Source: Paracoccaceae bacterium | Lineage (GTDB): Bacteria > Pseudomonadota > Alphaproteobacteria > Rhodobacterales > Rhodobacteraceae | Assembly (NCBI GenBank): GCA_026989055.1 | Contig: JALSKC010000068.1 | Span: forward strand, 1-42,542 | Length of the DNA: 42,542 nt | Reading direction: 5' to 3' | Part shown: in pieces, positions 34,018 through 42,415 of the stretch | Position numbering within the stretch: the stretch's first letter is position 1 | Layout: every line of letters begins with the position of its first letter | Program-made: the position numbers and the translations under genes | The notes under the pieces: generated by a model | Database searches by the model: none | Told to the model about the DNA's origin: nothing | What the model saw: the letters and a program-made list of their open reading frames with translations, nothing else

Positions 34018-35187
34018 ATGACCGACCCTCCGGTTGTCCACCTCGACCCGGACGCCCTGTATCGCGATCCCTACCCGGACCTGGCGCGCATGCAGGCCGA
34101 AACGCCGATCGCCTTCGTGCCGGAACTCGGGGCCACGCTGTTCACCCGGCGCGACGACATCTTCGCGCAGGAAAAACGCATCGATGTGTTTTCCTCGGAC
34201 CAGCCCGAGGGGCTGATGACCCGGCTGATGGGGCAGAACATGATGCGCAAGGATGGCGATGCGCATCGGAGCGAGCGGCGCGCGACCTTTCCGGCGTTTT
34301 CGCCGCGCACCGTGCGCGACCACTGGCTGGCGGCGTTTCGCGCCGCGGCGCGGGAAATCCTGGCCGACATGGCCCCGCGCGGGCGGGCGGATCTTGTGGC
34401 CGACTATGCGCGACCGCTTTCGGGCGAGGCGCTGCGGGTCATCACCGGGCTTGAGACCATGAGCGCGCTGGAGATGGACCGCGCCAGCCAGGGCATGATC
34501 GACGGCATTGCCAACTATGCGGGCGATGCGCAGGTCGAAGCGCGCTGCCATGCGGCCACGGCGCTGATCGACGATCACATTTCGCGCATGATGCCGGAAA
34601 AGCGGCGCGCGCCCGACATGTCGCTGCTGTCGGTGCAACTGCAGGCGGGGCTGCCCGAGGACAGCGTTCGCGCCAATGTCAAGCTGGCGATCTCGGGCGG
34701 GCAGAACGAGCCGCGCGACGCCATCGCCGGCACCGCCTGGGCGCTTCTGAAGCACCCGGACCAGCTGGCGCTGATCCGCGACGGCGAGGCGGGCTGGCAG
34801 CAGGCCTTCGAGGAATACGCCCGCTGGATTGCCCCGATCGGCATGAGCCCGCGCGAGGTGGCGCGCGCCGACACGGTGAACGGGGTCCGCTTCGAGCCCG
34901 GCGAACGGGTGTTCTTCATGTTCGGCATCGCCAACCGCGACCCGGCCCATTTCCAGGCGCCCGAGCGCTTCGACATCCTGCGCGACACCTCGCCTGCGCT
35001 CACGTTCGGGGCGGGGCCGCATTTCTGCGCCGGCGCCGCCGCCAGCCGGGCGCTGATCGCCGAGGTGGCGCTGCCGATGCTGTTCGAGCGGCTGCCGGGC
35101 CTGCGGCTGGACGGCGAGGTGGTGTTCGAAGGCTGGGCCTTTCGCGGGCCGCGCGCGGTGCCGGTCGCATGGGACGTGCCCGGATGA
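34018..35187 (+). CDS. Cytochrome P450
   Basis: The 389-residue soluble P450 has the heme-thiolate loop FGAGPHFCAG (C337 by my count) and the ERFDILRD segment before it. The usual I-helix acid-alcohol pair, (A/G)Gx(D/E)T, is replaced by GGQNEPRD, so the conserved threonine that helps oxygen activation is absent. The ATG at 34018 follows AGGAAAGG. It is first in a tight run with the one-TM protein and DedA (ATGA overlaps). No ferredoxin or reductase gene is nearby. Substrate unknown. Confidence 0.93.
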   Translation: MTDPPVVHLDPDALYRDPYPDLARMQAETPIAFVPELGATLFTRRDDIFAQEKRIDVFSSDQPEGLMTRLMGQNMMRKDGDAHRSERRATFPAFSPRTVRDHWLAAFRAAAREILADMAPRGRADLVADYARPLSGEALRVITGLETMSALEMDRASQGMIDGIANYAGDAQVEARCHAATALIDDHISRMMPEKRRAPDMSLLSVQLQAGLPEDSVRANVKLAISGGQNEPRDAIAGTAWALLKHPDQLALIRDGEAGWQQAFEEYARWIAPIGMSPREVARADTVNGVRFEPGERVFFMFGIANRDPAHFQAPERFDILRDTSPALTFGAGPHFCAGAAASRALIAEVALPMLFERLPGLRLDGEVVFEGWAFRGPRAVPVAWDVPG

Positions 35188-35543
35188 AGCGCCTCGCCGC
35201 CGCCTGGCGCCGCCATCCGGTGCTGACCGGCGGCTTCATGCTGGCGCTGGGATTCACCGTTCTGTTCGCCGTGCGCAGCATCGTCTTCCTGGTCTACTGG
35301 TCCGACCCCGCGCATCACGATCGCGCCTTCGAGGACTGGATGACCCCGCGCTACATCGCTCGGTCGTGGAAACTGCCCGACGAGGTGGTGCTGGAGGCGC
35401 TGCACCTCGAACAGATGCCCCGCCGGCGCACCACCCTGGCCGAGATCGCCACGCGCCAGGGGGTCACGGTCCAGCAGCTGGAGGAAGACATCGCCCGCGC
35501 GGCGCTCGATTACAGGGCGGGCTACGGGGCGGGCCGCGAATGA
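35184..35543 (+). CDS. Single-pass membrane protein of unknown function
   Basis: The 119-residue protein has a basic N-terminus, one membrane helix (about residues 14-40) and a soluble C-terminal half with IATRQGVTVQQLEEDI, a short helix-turn-helix-like stretch. The ATG at 35184 overlaps the P450 stop (ATGA); its own stop overlaps the DedA start in the same way, so P450, this gene and dedA form a coupled unit. I do not recognise the family. Confidence 0.78.
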   Translation: MKRLAAAWRRHPVLTGGFMLALGFTVLFAVRSIVFLVYWSDPAHHDRAFEDWMTPRYIARSWKLPDEVVLEALHLEQMPRRRTTLAEIATRQGVTVQQLEEDIARAALDYRAGYGAGRE

Positions 35544-36154
35544 CCGAAACCCTCATGGCGCTGGTGCCCCAATTCGGGCTCTGGCTGATCGCAGCCGTAA
35601 CCTTCCTGAGTTGCCTGGCAGTCCCGGTGCCGTCATCGCTGCTGATGGTGGCGGGCGGCGCCTTTGCCGCCGCCGGAGACCTGTCGCTGGCGGCGACCGG
35701 GGCCGCGGCCTATGCCGGGGCGGTGATCGGCGACCAGACCGGCTTTGCCATCGGGCGCCGGGGGCAAGGGGTGCTGGCCCGGATCGAGCACACCTCGCCG
35801 CGGCGCCGCGCACTGTTGCGACGGGCGCGCCACTTCTCGCGGCGATGGGGCGGGCCGGGGGTGTTCCTCTCGCGCTGGCTGCTCAGCCCGCTCGGCCCCT
35901 ATGTGAACTTCATCGGCGGGGCCACCGGGATGGGTTGGGCCGGTTTTTCCGCCTGGGCCGCCGCCGGCGAACTCGTCTGGGTTGCACTCTTTACCGGGCT
36001 CGGTTTCCTCTTCTACGACCAGATCGAGATGGTTGCGGACATCGCCGGCAACGTCTCGGGCTTTCTGGCCGCGGCCGCCGTGGCCCTGGTGCTGGGGTGG
36101 CTGGCCCTGGCCCCGGGCCGGGAAAGGGAGCCTGGCGAAACCGCCGGCGACTGA
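35540..36154 (+). CDS. DedA/VTT-family membrane protein
   Basis: The 204-residue protein has the DedA/SNARE-associated (VTT) pattern: PVPSSLLMVAGGAFAAAG near residue 30, GDQTGFAIGRRGQ, then the FLSRWLLSPLGPYVNFIGGATGM re-entrant segment. Family members are lipid flippases or scramblases needed for membrane integrity and polyprenyl-phosphate recycling. It is translationally coupled to the one-TM protein gene upstream. Confidence 0.9.
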   Translation: MTETLMALVPQFGLWLIAAVTFLSCLAVPVPSSLLMVAGGAFAAAGDLSLAATGAAAYAGAVIGDQTGFAIGRRGQGVLARIEHTSPRRRALLRRARHFSRRWGGPGVFLSRWLLSPLGPYVNFIGGATGMGWAGFSAWAAAGELVWVALFTGLGFLFYDQIEMVADIAGNVSGFLAAAAVALVLGWLALAPGREREPGETAGD

Positions 36155-36209
36155 GCGGCGCGCCACCGCCACCCTTGCCTGCACCGCCCGGCGAGGCCAT
36201 ATCCGGAAC

Positions 36210-36893
36210 ATGCTGAAGCTGACCCCGATCCTGCTGGCACTGCTCTACGGGCTGGCGATGTACCGTTTTTCGGCCTGGCGGACGGCGCAGGAGCTGAACC
36301 GCCGCTCGAGCGAACTGGCCGATCCGGAACTGAAGGCGCTGACCGATCGCATGGCCGAAGCCCTGGAACTGCCGCGCATCCCGGTGCATATCTACGAGGT
36401 CGCCCCGGTGAACGGTCTGGCGGCGCCGGACGGGAGGATCTTCATCACCCGCGGCTTCTACGACCACTACCGGCAGGGCGAGATCAGCGCCGCGGAAATG
36501 GCCAGCGTGATCGCCCATGAACTCGGCCATGTGGCGCTGGGACATGCCCGCCGGCGCATGATCGACTTTTCCGGCCAGAACGCGCTGCGCACCGCGCTGG
36601 GGATGGTGCTGGCGCGGTTCCTGCCCGGGCTGGGGCCGCTCGTTGCCGGTGCGCTTACCAGCCTGCTGGCGGCGCGCCTGTCCCGGGCGGACGAATACGA
36701 GGCAGACGCCTATGCCACCGCGCTCCTGCTGAAGGCCGGAATCGGCGCCGGGCCGCAGCTTTCGCTGTTCGAGAAGCTGGACAGGCTGACCGGCGCGAAC
36801 GGCGGCGCGGTGCCGGCCTGGCTGCTGAGCCACCCGAAAACCGAAGACCGGATCCGGCGCATCAGGGCCAATCTGGCCGGCTGGCAGGGCTGA
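36210..36893 (+). CDS. M48-family zinc metalloprotease
   Basis: The 227-residue protein has one N-terminal membrane helix, the zinc motif HELGH at 103-107 and the third ligand in SRADEYEADAYA. It resembles HtpX/Oma1-like membrane-associated proteases used in quality control, but is shorter than HtpX (~290 residues) with fewer membrane segments. It ends the plus-strand run that began at 29803. Confidence 0.9.
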   Translation: MLKLTPILLALLYGLAMYRFSAWRTAQELNRRSSELADPELKALTDRMAEALELPRIPVHIYEVAPVNGLAAPDGRIFITRGFYDHYRQGEISAAEMASVIAHELGHVALGHARRRMIDFSGQNALRTALGMVLARFLPGLGPLVAGALTSLLAARLSRADEYEADAYATALLLKAGIGAGPQLSLFEKLDRLTGANGGAVPAWLLSHPKTEDRIRRIRANLAGWQG

Positions 36894-36934
36894 CTCCCGC
36901 GGGGCCCATGAACCGGGCCGCGTTCTATACCTAA

Positions 36935-36970
36935 CCTGTATCGAAACCTGTATCGAAACCTGTATCGAAA
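36935..36970. repeat. 12-bp tandem repeat, three perfect copies
   Basis: CCTGTATCGAAA is repeated exactly three times 41 bases after the M48 stop. It is AT-rich relative to its surroundings, and 12 bp is close to one helical turn, so it could be a stacked binding site or a variable-number repeat. Confidence 0.9.
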
Positions 36971-37054
36971 CTCGACTCGCGCCTTGCCTGCAACCCTGCG
37001 GTGTCGTGATCGCCGACGATCTCGCCGCCCACAAACGCCCACAAATCAGCGAAG

Positions 37055-37072
37055 GCGCAAGCACTCTTGCGC
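37055..37072. repeat. Hairpin, seven-pair stem
   Basis: GCGCAAG and CTTGCGC are perfect complements around CACT. No T-run follows on either strand. Confidence 0.55.
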
Positions 37073-37199
37073 GCGCAGGGCGACTGGATGCTGAGAAGTG
37101 GCAGAGGGGATGGGACCGGGGGCGAAGGTTCTTCGGCAGACGCAGAGACTGCGCCGCACTTTCTCGTTCACGCCAGCAGATCGCGCGTATACACGGTTG

Positions 37200-37238
37200 C
37201 CCGTTTGCGGCTTGCATGGTTCAAAAGGCGCAAACGGG
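37200..37238. repeat. Hairpin, ten-pair stem
   Basis: CCCGTTTGCG (37200-37209) and CGCAAACGGG (37229-37238) pair perfectly across a 19-base loop. It lies about 50 bases beyond the natural 3' end of allE on the minus strand and could be that operon's terminator or RNA-stabilising structure. Confidence 0.55.
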
Positions 37239-37284
37239 GGCGCCCGGCCCTCGGCCGGCGCCATGCCGGGGCCGACGCCGCCAA

Positions 37285-38130
37285 TCACCGGCGCTCGGAG
37301 GGCCACGGCGGGCCGAGCTTCATGTGCCGGTTCACGTCCTTGTAGAGCAGATAACGAAACGGCCCCGGTCCGCCGGCGTAACAGGCCTGCGGGCAGAAGG
37401 CGCGCAGCCACATCTAATCTCCGGCTTCGACCTCTACCCAGTCCTGGTTCAGGTGATGGACGGCCTTTCCTTGCAGAACGTAAAGCCCATGCTCCATCAC
37501 ATGGGTTTCCGCGAAGGGGATGACCGCGCCCGGTTGCAAGGTGACGATCGTCACATGCATGTCGTGGCGCAGATCGGCCACATCGACAAAGCGGGTCGTC
37601 GCCCAGGCGCCTTCGGTGTCGGGCATCGGCTCCGGGGGAATGTCCGCCTCGTTGACGACGAAAGACTCCGGGGCGCTCAGCCCGTCCACATGTTCGTAGC
37701 GTTTGCGTATCCAGTGGAACCTGACCGCCGACTCGCCGGTATTGCGAAACGACCAGTTCGCCGAGGGCGGCAGATAGGCATGGCTGCCCGGTGTCAGGTC
37801 ATGCGATACGCCCTCCAGCGCAAGTTCGGCGCGCCCCTCGACGACGAACAGCACCGCTTCGGCCTGGGGGTCGGTCTCGGGCTTCGCGCTGCCACCGCCC
37901 GGCGCCACTTCCATGAGGCATTGGGAAAAGGTTTCGGCAAAACCGGAAAGCGGCCGCGACAGGACCCAGAGCCGGGTGTGCTTCCAGCCGGGCAGATAGC
38001 TGGTCACGATGTCGCTGAAGGTTCCCTTCGGAATGACGGCACAGGCATTGGTGAATACCGCCCGGTCGCTCAGCAGGGATGTCTGCGGCGGCAGCCCCCC
38101 GGAAGGCGCAAAGTATCTCGGCCCTTTCAT
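37285..38130 (-). pseudogene. allE: (S)-ureidoglycine aminohydrolase, interrupted by an in-frame amber stop
   Basis: UGlyAH releases ammonia from ureidoglycine during purine breakdown. The bicupin runs from ATG 38130 (SD GGAGGGTGCC) for 238 codons to TAG at 37414-37416, right after WVEVEAGD. It then continues in the same frame (MWLRAFCPQACYAGGPGPFR, ending KDVNRHMKLGPPWPSERR) to the TGA at 37285. Full length would be 281 residues, normal for the family. Metal ligands E, H and H are in ETHVMEHG before the stop; the fourth, Gln in CPQACYAG, and the substrate-binding Tyr/Lys region (RYLLYKDVNRH) come after it, so the truncated product should be inactive. It is last in an operon whose four transporter genes are also broken. 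Confidence 0.88.
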
Positions 38131-38259
38131 GGCACCCTCCCTGTCCTGCGTGAAGGCCGCATTCAGACCCGACGACAGACCGCCGGAACCCGGCCCTGAA
38201 ACAATCGGGAACTTCCCCTTGATCTCGGGCGGGGCGAATTCCTGCCGTCCCGCCCGCTG

Positions 38260-39067
38260 TCATGCTTGTTGCGGCTCAAAGATCGGGCAGATCAGGAAGC
38301 TCCTGCCCCAGCCATTTCAGCGACAGCTCGTTCAGCTGCCCCCCGAGCCTCTTGTGCAGAACGAATACGTTGACCCACTGCAGCATGCTCATCTCGCCCT
38401 GCCGGACGCCGATGAAGGCGGGGGGACTGGCGCACGATGAACTTGGTTTCCAGCTTCAGGTCGGGGTTGTCCTTGCCGACCTTGGCCGCTACCGTGTTGC
38501 CGGTCACCAGAACCTGGACCTGCCCGGCCAGAAATGCCGAGATCGTCGCCGCATTGTCGCCAAAGCGGATCAGTTCCGCCCCGTCGGGCAAGTTGCGGCT
38601 GAGTTCCAGATCCTCGATCGTGCCGCCGGTCACGCCCACTTTCAGGCCACCAGGTCGGCGGGCGAGGACACCTTGACATCCGGCCCGACAAAGGCGGCCG
38701 AGAAGAACGGCGCATAGGCGTTCGAGAACCAGATCGACTTGGCCCGCGACGGGTTGGCGCCCATGGAGGAAACCACCAGATCGACCTTGCCCGAGGTCAG
38801 GAAGGGGATGCGCTGTTTGGAGGTGATCGGCTTGAGCTCGACCCCGAGATCCTCGGCGATCATCCTGGCCACGTCCACGTCATAGCCTTGATGCTCGAAA
38901 TTGGCCCCGACCGAGCCGAAGGGCGGAAAGTTTTCCGGCACGCCGATGGTGATCGAGCCGCGCGACAGGATATCCTGCAACTGGTCGGCCAGCGCCGAGA
39001 CCGGCGCCAGGGCCATACTGCCCAGGACGCAGGTCGCAAGCGCAAGCTTCTTGATCTTGGTAAACAT
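38260..39067 (-). pseudogene. Amino-acid-type ABC transporter substrate-binding protein, three frameshifts
   Basis: The N-terminus is a clear secretory signal (MFTKIKKLALATCVLGSMAL, cut after ALA), followed by a family-3 solute-binding domain (GVPENFPPFGSVG, YDVDVARMIAEDLGV). Three indels break it. A G is missing near 38645-38650 after SSPADLV; a C (minus strand) is added to a six-base run at 38420-38425; and one is added near 38285-38287 just before the end (expected PIFEPQQA). Repairing them gives 807 bases, 268 codons, a typical length. The natural stop is 38260-38262. Its substrate is probably a polar amino acid or ureide, given allE next to it. Confidence 0.87.
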
Positions 39068-39096
39068 GATGTTCTCACTCCTCTGCTGGTAATTGA

Positions 39097-39785
39097 TCAA
39101 CCTGACCGGCCCTTCGATTGCTTGCGTTCCAGCACCTTGGACCAGTGCGACAGCGGAAAGCAGAGCGCGAAGTAGATCAGTGCGATGATCGGGAACACGA
39201 TGAACGGCTCCGCCCCGTCCACCTGCGAATTGGCGATCTTCCTGCCCCAGCGCATGACATCGGTGAAGTCGATGATATAGGCCATCACGTGCCCTTGATC
39301 ACCTGCACCATGAAGCCGACCGTGGGCGGCGTGGCGATACGCAGGGCTTGCGGGGCGATGATATCGACCAGGATCTGGCTAAAGGTCATGCCGACGGCGC
39401 GCCCGGCCTCCCACTGGCCCCTGGGCACGCTTTCCAGCGCGCCGCGCCAGACCTCGGACATGAAGGCGCTGGTGAACAGCGTCAGCGACACCCCCGCCGC
39501 CGTCCAGGGGGTGACATTGACCTGGAAGAACGACGGCACGCCCAGGCCGATCAGAAACAGCAGCATCAGGAGCGGCACCGACTGGAACAGCCAGATATAG
39601 GCGGTGGCGAAACCGCGCAAAACACGCGATGGCGCAATCTTGAGGATGGTCATCAGCATCCCGATCAACCCGCCGCCGATGAAGGCCACCAGCGACAGAT
39701 AGATCGTCCATTGTGTGGCGCTCAGCAGGATGCTCAACATCTGGCCGTAGAAATCGCCGAAGATAATTTTCAGGAAATCGGTCAT
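39097..39785 (-). pseudogene. ABC transporter permease (HisM-type), one frameshift
   Basis: The frame starts at 39785, overlapping the other permease's stop (ATGA). It carries the family signature EVWRGALESVPRGQWEAGRAVGMTFSQ and stops at 39285-39287 after VIKGT. The rest (AYIIDFTDVMRWGRKIANSQ to the stop at 39097) is one frame away. One missing base at about 39286 explains it, and restoring it gives 690 bases, 229 codons. About five membrane helices are encoded. Confidence 0.87.
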
Positions 39786-40465
39786 TTGCGCCCCCACCAC
39801 GGAAAGGCGAACTGCCTGATCAGTTGAAGCGCCCCCATGAAGAAATAGGACATGGCCATGTAGAGAACGGTCAGCGTGATGAACACCTCGAAGTCGCGGA
39901 AGGTCCGGTCGGCGATGAAACGCCCGGCCCAGGTCAGGTCTTCGACCCCGACCTCGGAAATCAGCCCGGTTGTCAGGAACAGAAAGATGAACTGGCTGGT
40001 CAGCGACGGATATACATTGGCAATGGCCTGCGGCAGGATCACGTCGAACAGGGTCTGACGCGGGGTCATGCCCAGCGAATAGGCCCCTTCGCGCTGGCCT
40101 TTCGCGATGACGTCGATCCCGGCGCGGATCACCTCGCCCAGATAGGCCGAAAAGTTGAGCACGATGGCCAGCACGGCCGAAGACTCGAGCGGCCAGCGAT
40201 AATTGAGCAGAAGCGGCAGGCCGAACACCACGGAGAACAGCTGCACGATGAACGGCGTGTTGCGGATGAACTCGACATAGGAGACCGCGGCGGCCCGGAT
40301 CACCAGCGGAACCGTTCAGCCCTGCGCCAGGGCACGCACCACGCCGAAGGCAAACCCGATGGCGCTGCCGACGACGGTCAGCCGGAAACTGGTGAAAATG
40401 CCGTTCAGCAGGACGTCGATATATTCGCGCGAGCGCCAGATTTCGAAAAACCGAAACTCGAACAT
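39782..40465 (-). pseudogene. ABC transporter permease (HisQ-type), in-frame opal stop
   Basis: The gene starts at 40465 (MFEFRFFEIWRSREYID) and meets TGA at 40316-40318 after RALAQG. It continues in the same frame (TVPLVIRAAAVSYVEFIRNTPF) through the signature EVIRAGIDVIAKGQREGAYSLGM to 39782. Full length is 228 codons with the stop included. The position probably held serine (TCA to TGA is one change), which is inference. A GTG at 40303 could restart translation, but the product would lack the first membrane helix. Confidence 0.85.
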
Positions 40466-40475
40466 CTGAGCACCC

Positions 40476-41232
40476 CTAAAGGATCTGACCCAGGAACGCC
40501 CTGGTGCGCTCATGCCGGGGACTGGTAAGAATTCCGCGGGCGTGTTTTCCTCGACGATCTGGCCGGCATCCATGAAGATCACCCGGTCGGCAACCTGGCG
40601 GCAAACCCCATCTCGTGGGTGACGCACAGCATGGTCATGCCGCTGTTGGCCAGTTCGACCATGGTATCGAGCACCTCGTTGACCATCTCCGGGTCCAGCG
40701 CCGAGGTGGGCTCGTCGAACAGCATCAGGTTCGGCTCCATGCACAGCGCCCGGGCAATCGCCACCCGCTGCTGCTGACCACCGGAAAGCTCACCGGGGTA
40801 TTTGTCCGCCTGCTCGGGGATCTTCACGCGGGAAAGGAACTTCATCCCCACCTCCCGCGCTTCGGCCTTGCTGCGCTTGAGCACCCGGCGCTGCGGCAGG
40901 ATGCAGTTGTCAAGCACCGTGAGATGCGGAAACAGGTTGAAGGACTGGAACACCATGCCGGCATCGCGGCGCACCGCCTCGACATTCTTCATGTTCGCGG
41001 ACAGTTCGACCCCATCGACGACGATACTGCCCTCCTGGTGCACTTCGAGATGGTTGATGCAGCGGATCAGCGTGGATTTTCCGCTGCCCGAGGGGCCGCA
41101 GATCACGATCCGTTCGCCCTGCCTGACATCCAGATTGATGTCGGTCAGAACCTTGAAGTCGCCACACCACTTGCTCATGTTCCTGATCGACACGGCAAGC
41201 GGCGCGTCCGTGGGCCTGGCCTCCTCCGACAT
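40476..41232 (-). pseudogene. Polar amino-acid-type ABC transporter ATPase, two frameshifts
   Basis: Start at 41232 (MSEEARPTD). Walker A GPSGSGKS, signature [15 protein letters not shown] and Walker [14 protein letters not shown] are intact. After THEMGFA a missing base at about 40598-40601 shifts the frame; it continues as [25 protein letters not shown] second missing base near 40525 shifts it again before SPRHERTRAFLGQIL and the stop at 40476. Restoring both gives 759 bases, 252 codons. The core nucleotide-binding motifs precede the first shift, so the ATPase might keep partial function, but its partners are also broken. Confidence 0.87.
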
Positions 41233-41307
41233 GTGCGATCCACCCCCCTTGTTCTTTCGCGTTGTTCTTTCGCGCAGATGTTCCGACAGCCGCGTGGCAG
41301 ACGGCTC

Positions 41308-41323
41308 TGGAAACAAATTTCCA
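41308..41323. promoter_or_regulatory. Candidate RpiR operator 1
   Basis: TGGAAA and TTTCCA are perfect complements around CAAA. It is the copy nearest the ABC ATPase start (76 bases away) in the divergent region between that operon and the RpiR gene. Confidence 0.6.
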
Positions 41324-41329
41324 ACATCT

Positions 41330-41345
41330 TGGAGCAATATTTCCA
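41330..41345. promoter_or_regulatory. Candidate RpiR operator 2
   Basis: TGGAGC-AATA-TTTCCA, with two mismatches to the perfect dyad. It starts 22 bases from operator 1, about two helical turns. Confidence 0.55.
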
Positions 41346-41360
41346 GAGAGTTGATAATTT

Positions 41361-41390
41361 TTGGAAATATTCTTCCAAGGTTGATATGAT
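41361..41390 (+). promoter_or_regulatory. Candidate promoter of the rpiR gene overlapping operator 3
   Basis: TTGGAA and TATGAT (five of six matches to -10) are 18 bases apart, about 77 bases before the RpiR start. Operator 3 covers its -35 and part of the spacer, so binding there should repress the regulator's own gene. Confidence 0.5.
41362..41377. promoter_or_regulatory. Candidate RpiR operator 3
   Basis: TGGAAA-TATT-CTTCCA, one mismatch to the perfect dyad. It starts 32 bases from operator 2, about three helical turns, so all three sites face the same side of the DNA. Confidence 0.6.
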
Positions 41391-41467
41391 CCGGCGCTTG
41401 CTGTGGAATGAGCCGAAGGAGAAAGCAGGTCATGTCGCCCAGAAACCACCGCAGATGTTTGAAATGA

Positions 41468-42325
41468 ATGGATAATAATACCCGCCTCAAATCCATCATC
41501 CAGGCGGCCTATGGCAGGCTCACCGCGCGCGAGCGTCAGCTTGCCGATCTCATTCTGGAAAATCCAAACCAGATCCTGATTTTTTCCGCCTCGGAACTTG
41601 CCGCAAGGGCGCAGGTGTCGAACTCTACCGTGACCCGGATGGTGCAGCAGATCGGGTTTGACAGCTACACCCAGATTCGCAAGCACCTGCGCGCTGCCAT
41701 CGGGCCGGGCTCGCCCCTGTCGCTGCAGCCCGAAGAGGAAACCGCGCCCGCACCGCCAACCGGCAATCTGGTCGAACGGTTTGCAGATCAGGAAGCGGCA
41801 TTGTTGCGCACCGCCCTTGCCAACCTGCATCCCCGGGAACTGGACGAGATCACGACCAGCCTGTGTTTTGCCGGAAACCTCGGCTTTCTCGGGCTGCGCA
41901 ACAGCCATTTCTTCGCGGCCTATGCACGCTGGCAGTTCATCCAGTTTCGCCCCAGGACACGGCAGATGCCCGGCGCCGGCGAAACCATAGCCGAGCGGAT
42001 CGCGGATCTGGGCCCCGGCGATGTGGTCATGGTGGTTGCGGTCAGGCGCCTGGCAAAGAAGCTGGAACGATATATCGAGGCGATCGCGGAAACCGGCGCC
42101 GACGTGTTGCTGATCACCGACCCCACCGGCGAAACGCTTGCCGAGCACGCCCGCTGGAAGATCATCTGCCCTGTCGATAACCCGAATATCTTCGACAGCT
42201 ATGCCGGCGTTCTGGCGGTGATCCGGCTGCTGGCCTACGAATCCTTCATCAAGTCGGGCCGGAAAGGCCGGAAATACATGCTGGCGATCGAGCAGCAGCA
42301 CAATATCCTGTCCGAGTTTGACTAG
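41468..42325 (+). CDS. RpiR/MurR-family transcriptional regulator
   Basis: The 285-residue protein has an N-terminal RpiR-type helix-turn-helix ([18 protein letters not shown], then [27 protein letters not shown]) at residues 1-77. A C-terminal SIS domain (about 125-265: [54 protein letters not shown]) normally senses a phosphosugar or other small ligand. The frame is intact. It is divergent from the ABC-allE operon across 235 bp with three dyads, so it is that operon's likely repressor, although every target gene in view is now broken. Confidence 0.93.
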   Translation: MDNNTRLKSIIQAAYGRLTARERQLADLILENPNQILIFSASELAARAQVSNSTVTRMVQQIGFDSYTQIRKHLRAAIGPGSPLSLQPEEETAPAPPTGNLVERFADQEAALLRTALANLHPRELDEITTSLCFAGNLGFLGLRNSHFFAAYARWQFIQFRPRTRQMPGAGETIAERIADLGPGDVVMVVAVRRLAKKLERYIEAIAETGADVLLITDPTGETLAEHARWKIICPVDNPNIFDSYAGVLAVIRLLAYESFIKSGRKGRKYMLAIEQQHNILSEFD

Positions 42326-42415
42326 CCGTTTGCTCCCGGAGTGTGGTGGTCAATTGATCTGGAGCATCAGAAGGCGAGAATTCGCGGATTCCGAACGAAA
42401 AAGCGGTCTCGCCCA

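Larger units (their letters stand above)
36894..37284. other. Non-coding, repeat-rich interval
   Basis: This 391-bp gap separates the plus-strand run from the broken allE operon. It holds three perfect copies of a 12-bp unit, two copies of CGCCCACAAA (37026-37045), and two hairpins. Frames on either strand have no domains; minus-strand frames here do not continue allE beyond its natural end at 37285. Confidence 0.6.

Noticed and set aside
36894-37284. Remnant of a further purine-catabolism gene after allE
   Set aside because: No minus-strand frame shows similarity to allantoinase, allantoicase or ureidoglycolate enzymes.
39782-40303. Shortened permease starting at the GTG at 40303 as a functional gene
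   Set aside because: It would lack the first membrane segment and has no ribosome-binding site; the upstream part is clearly the same gene.
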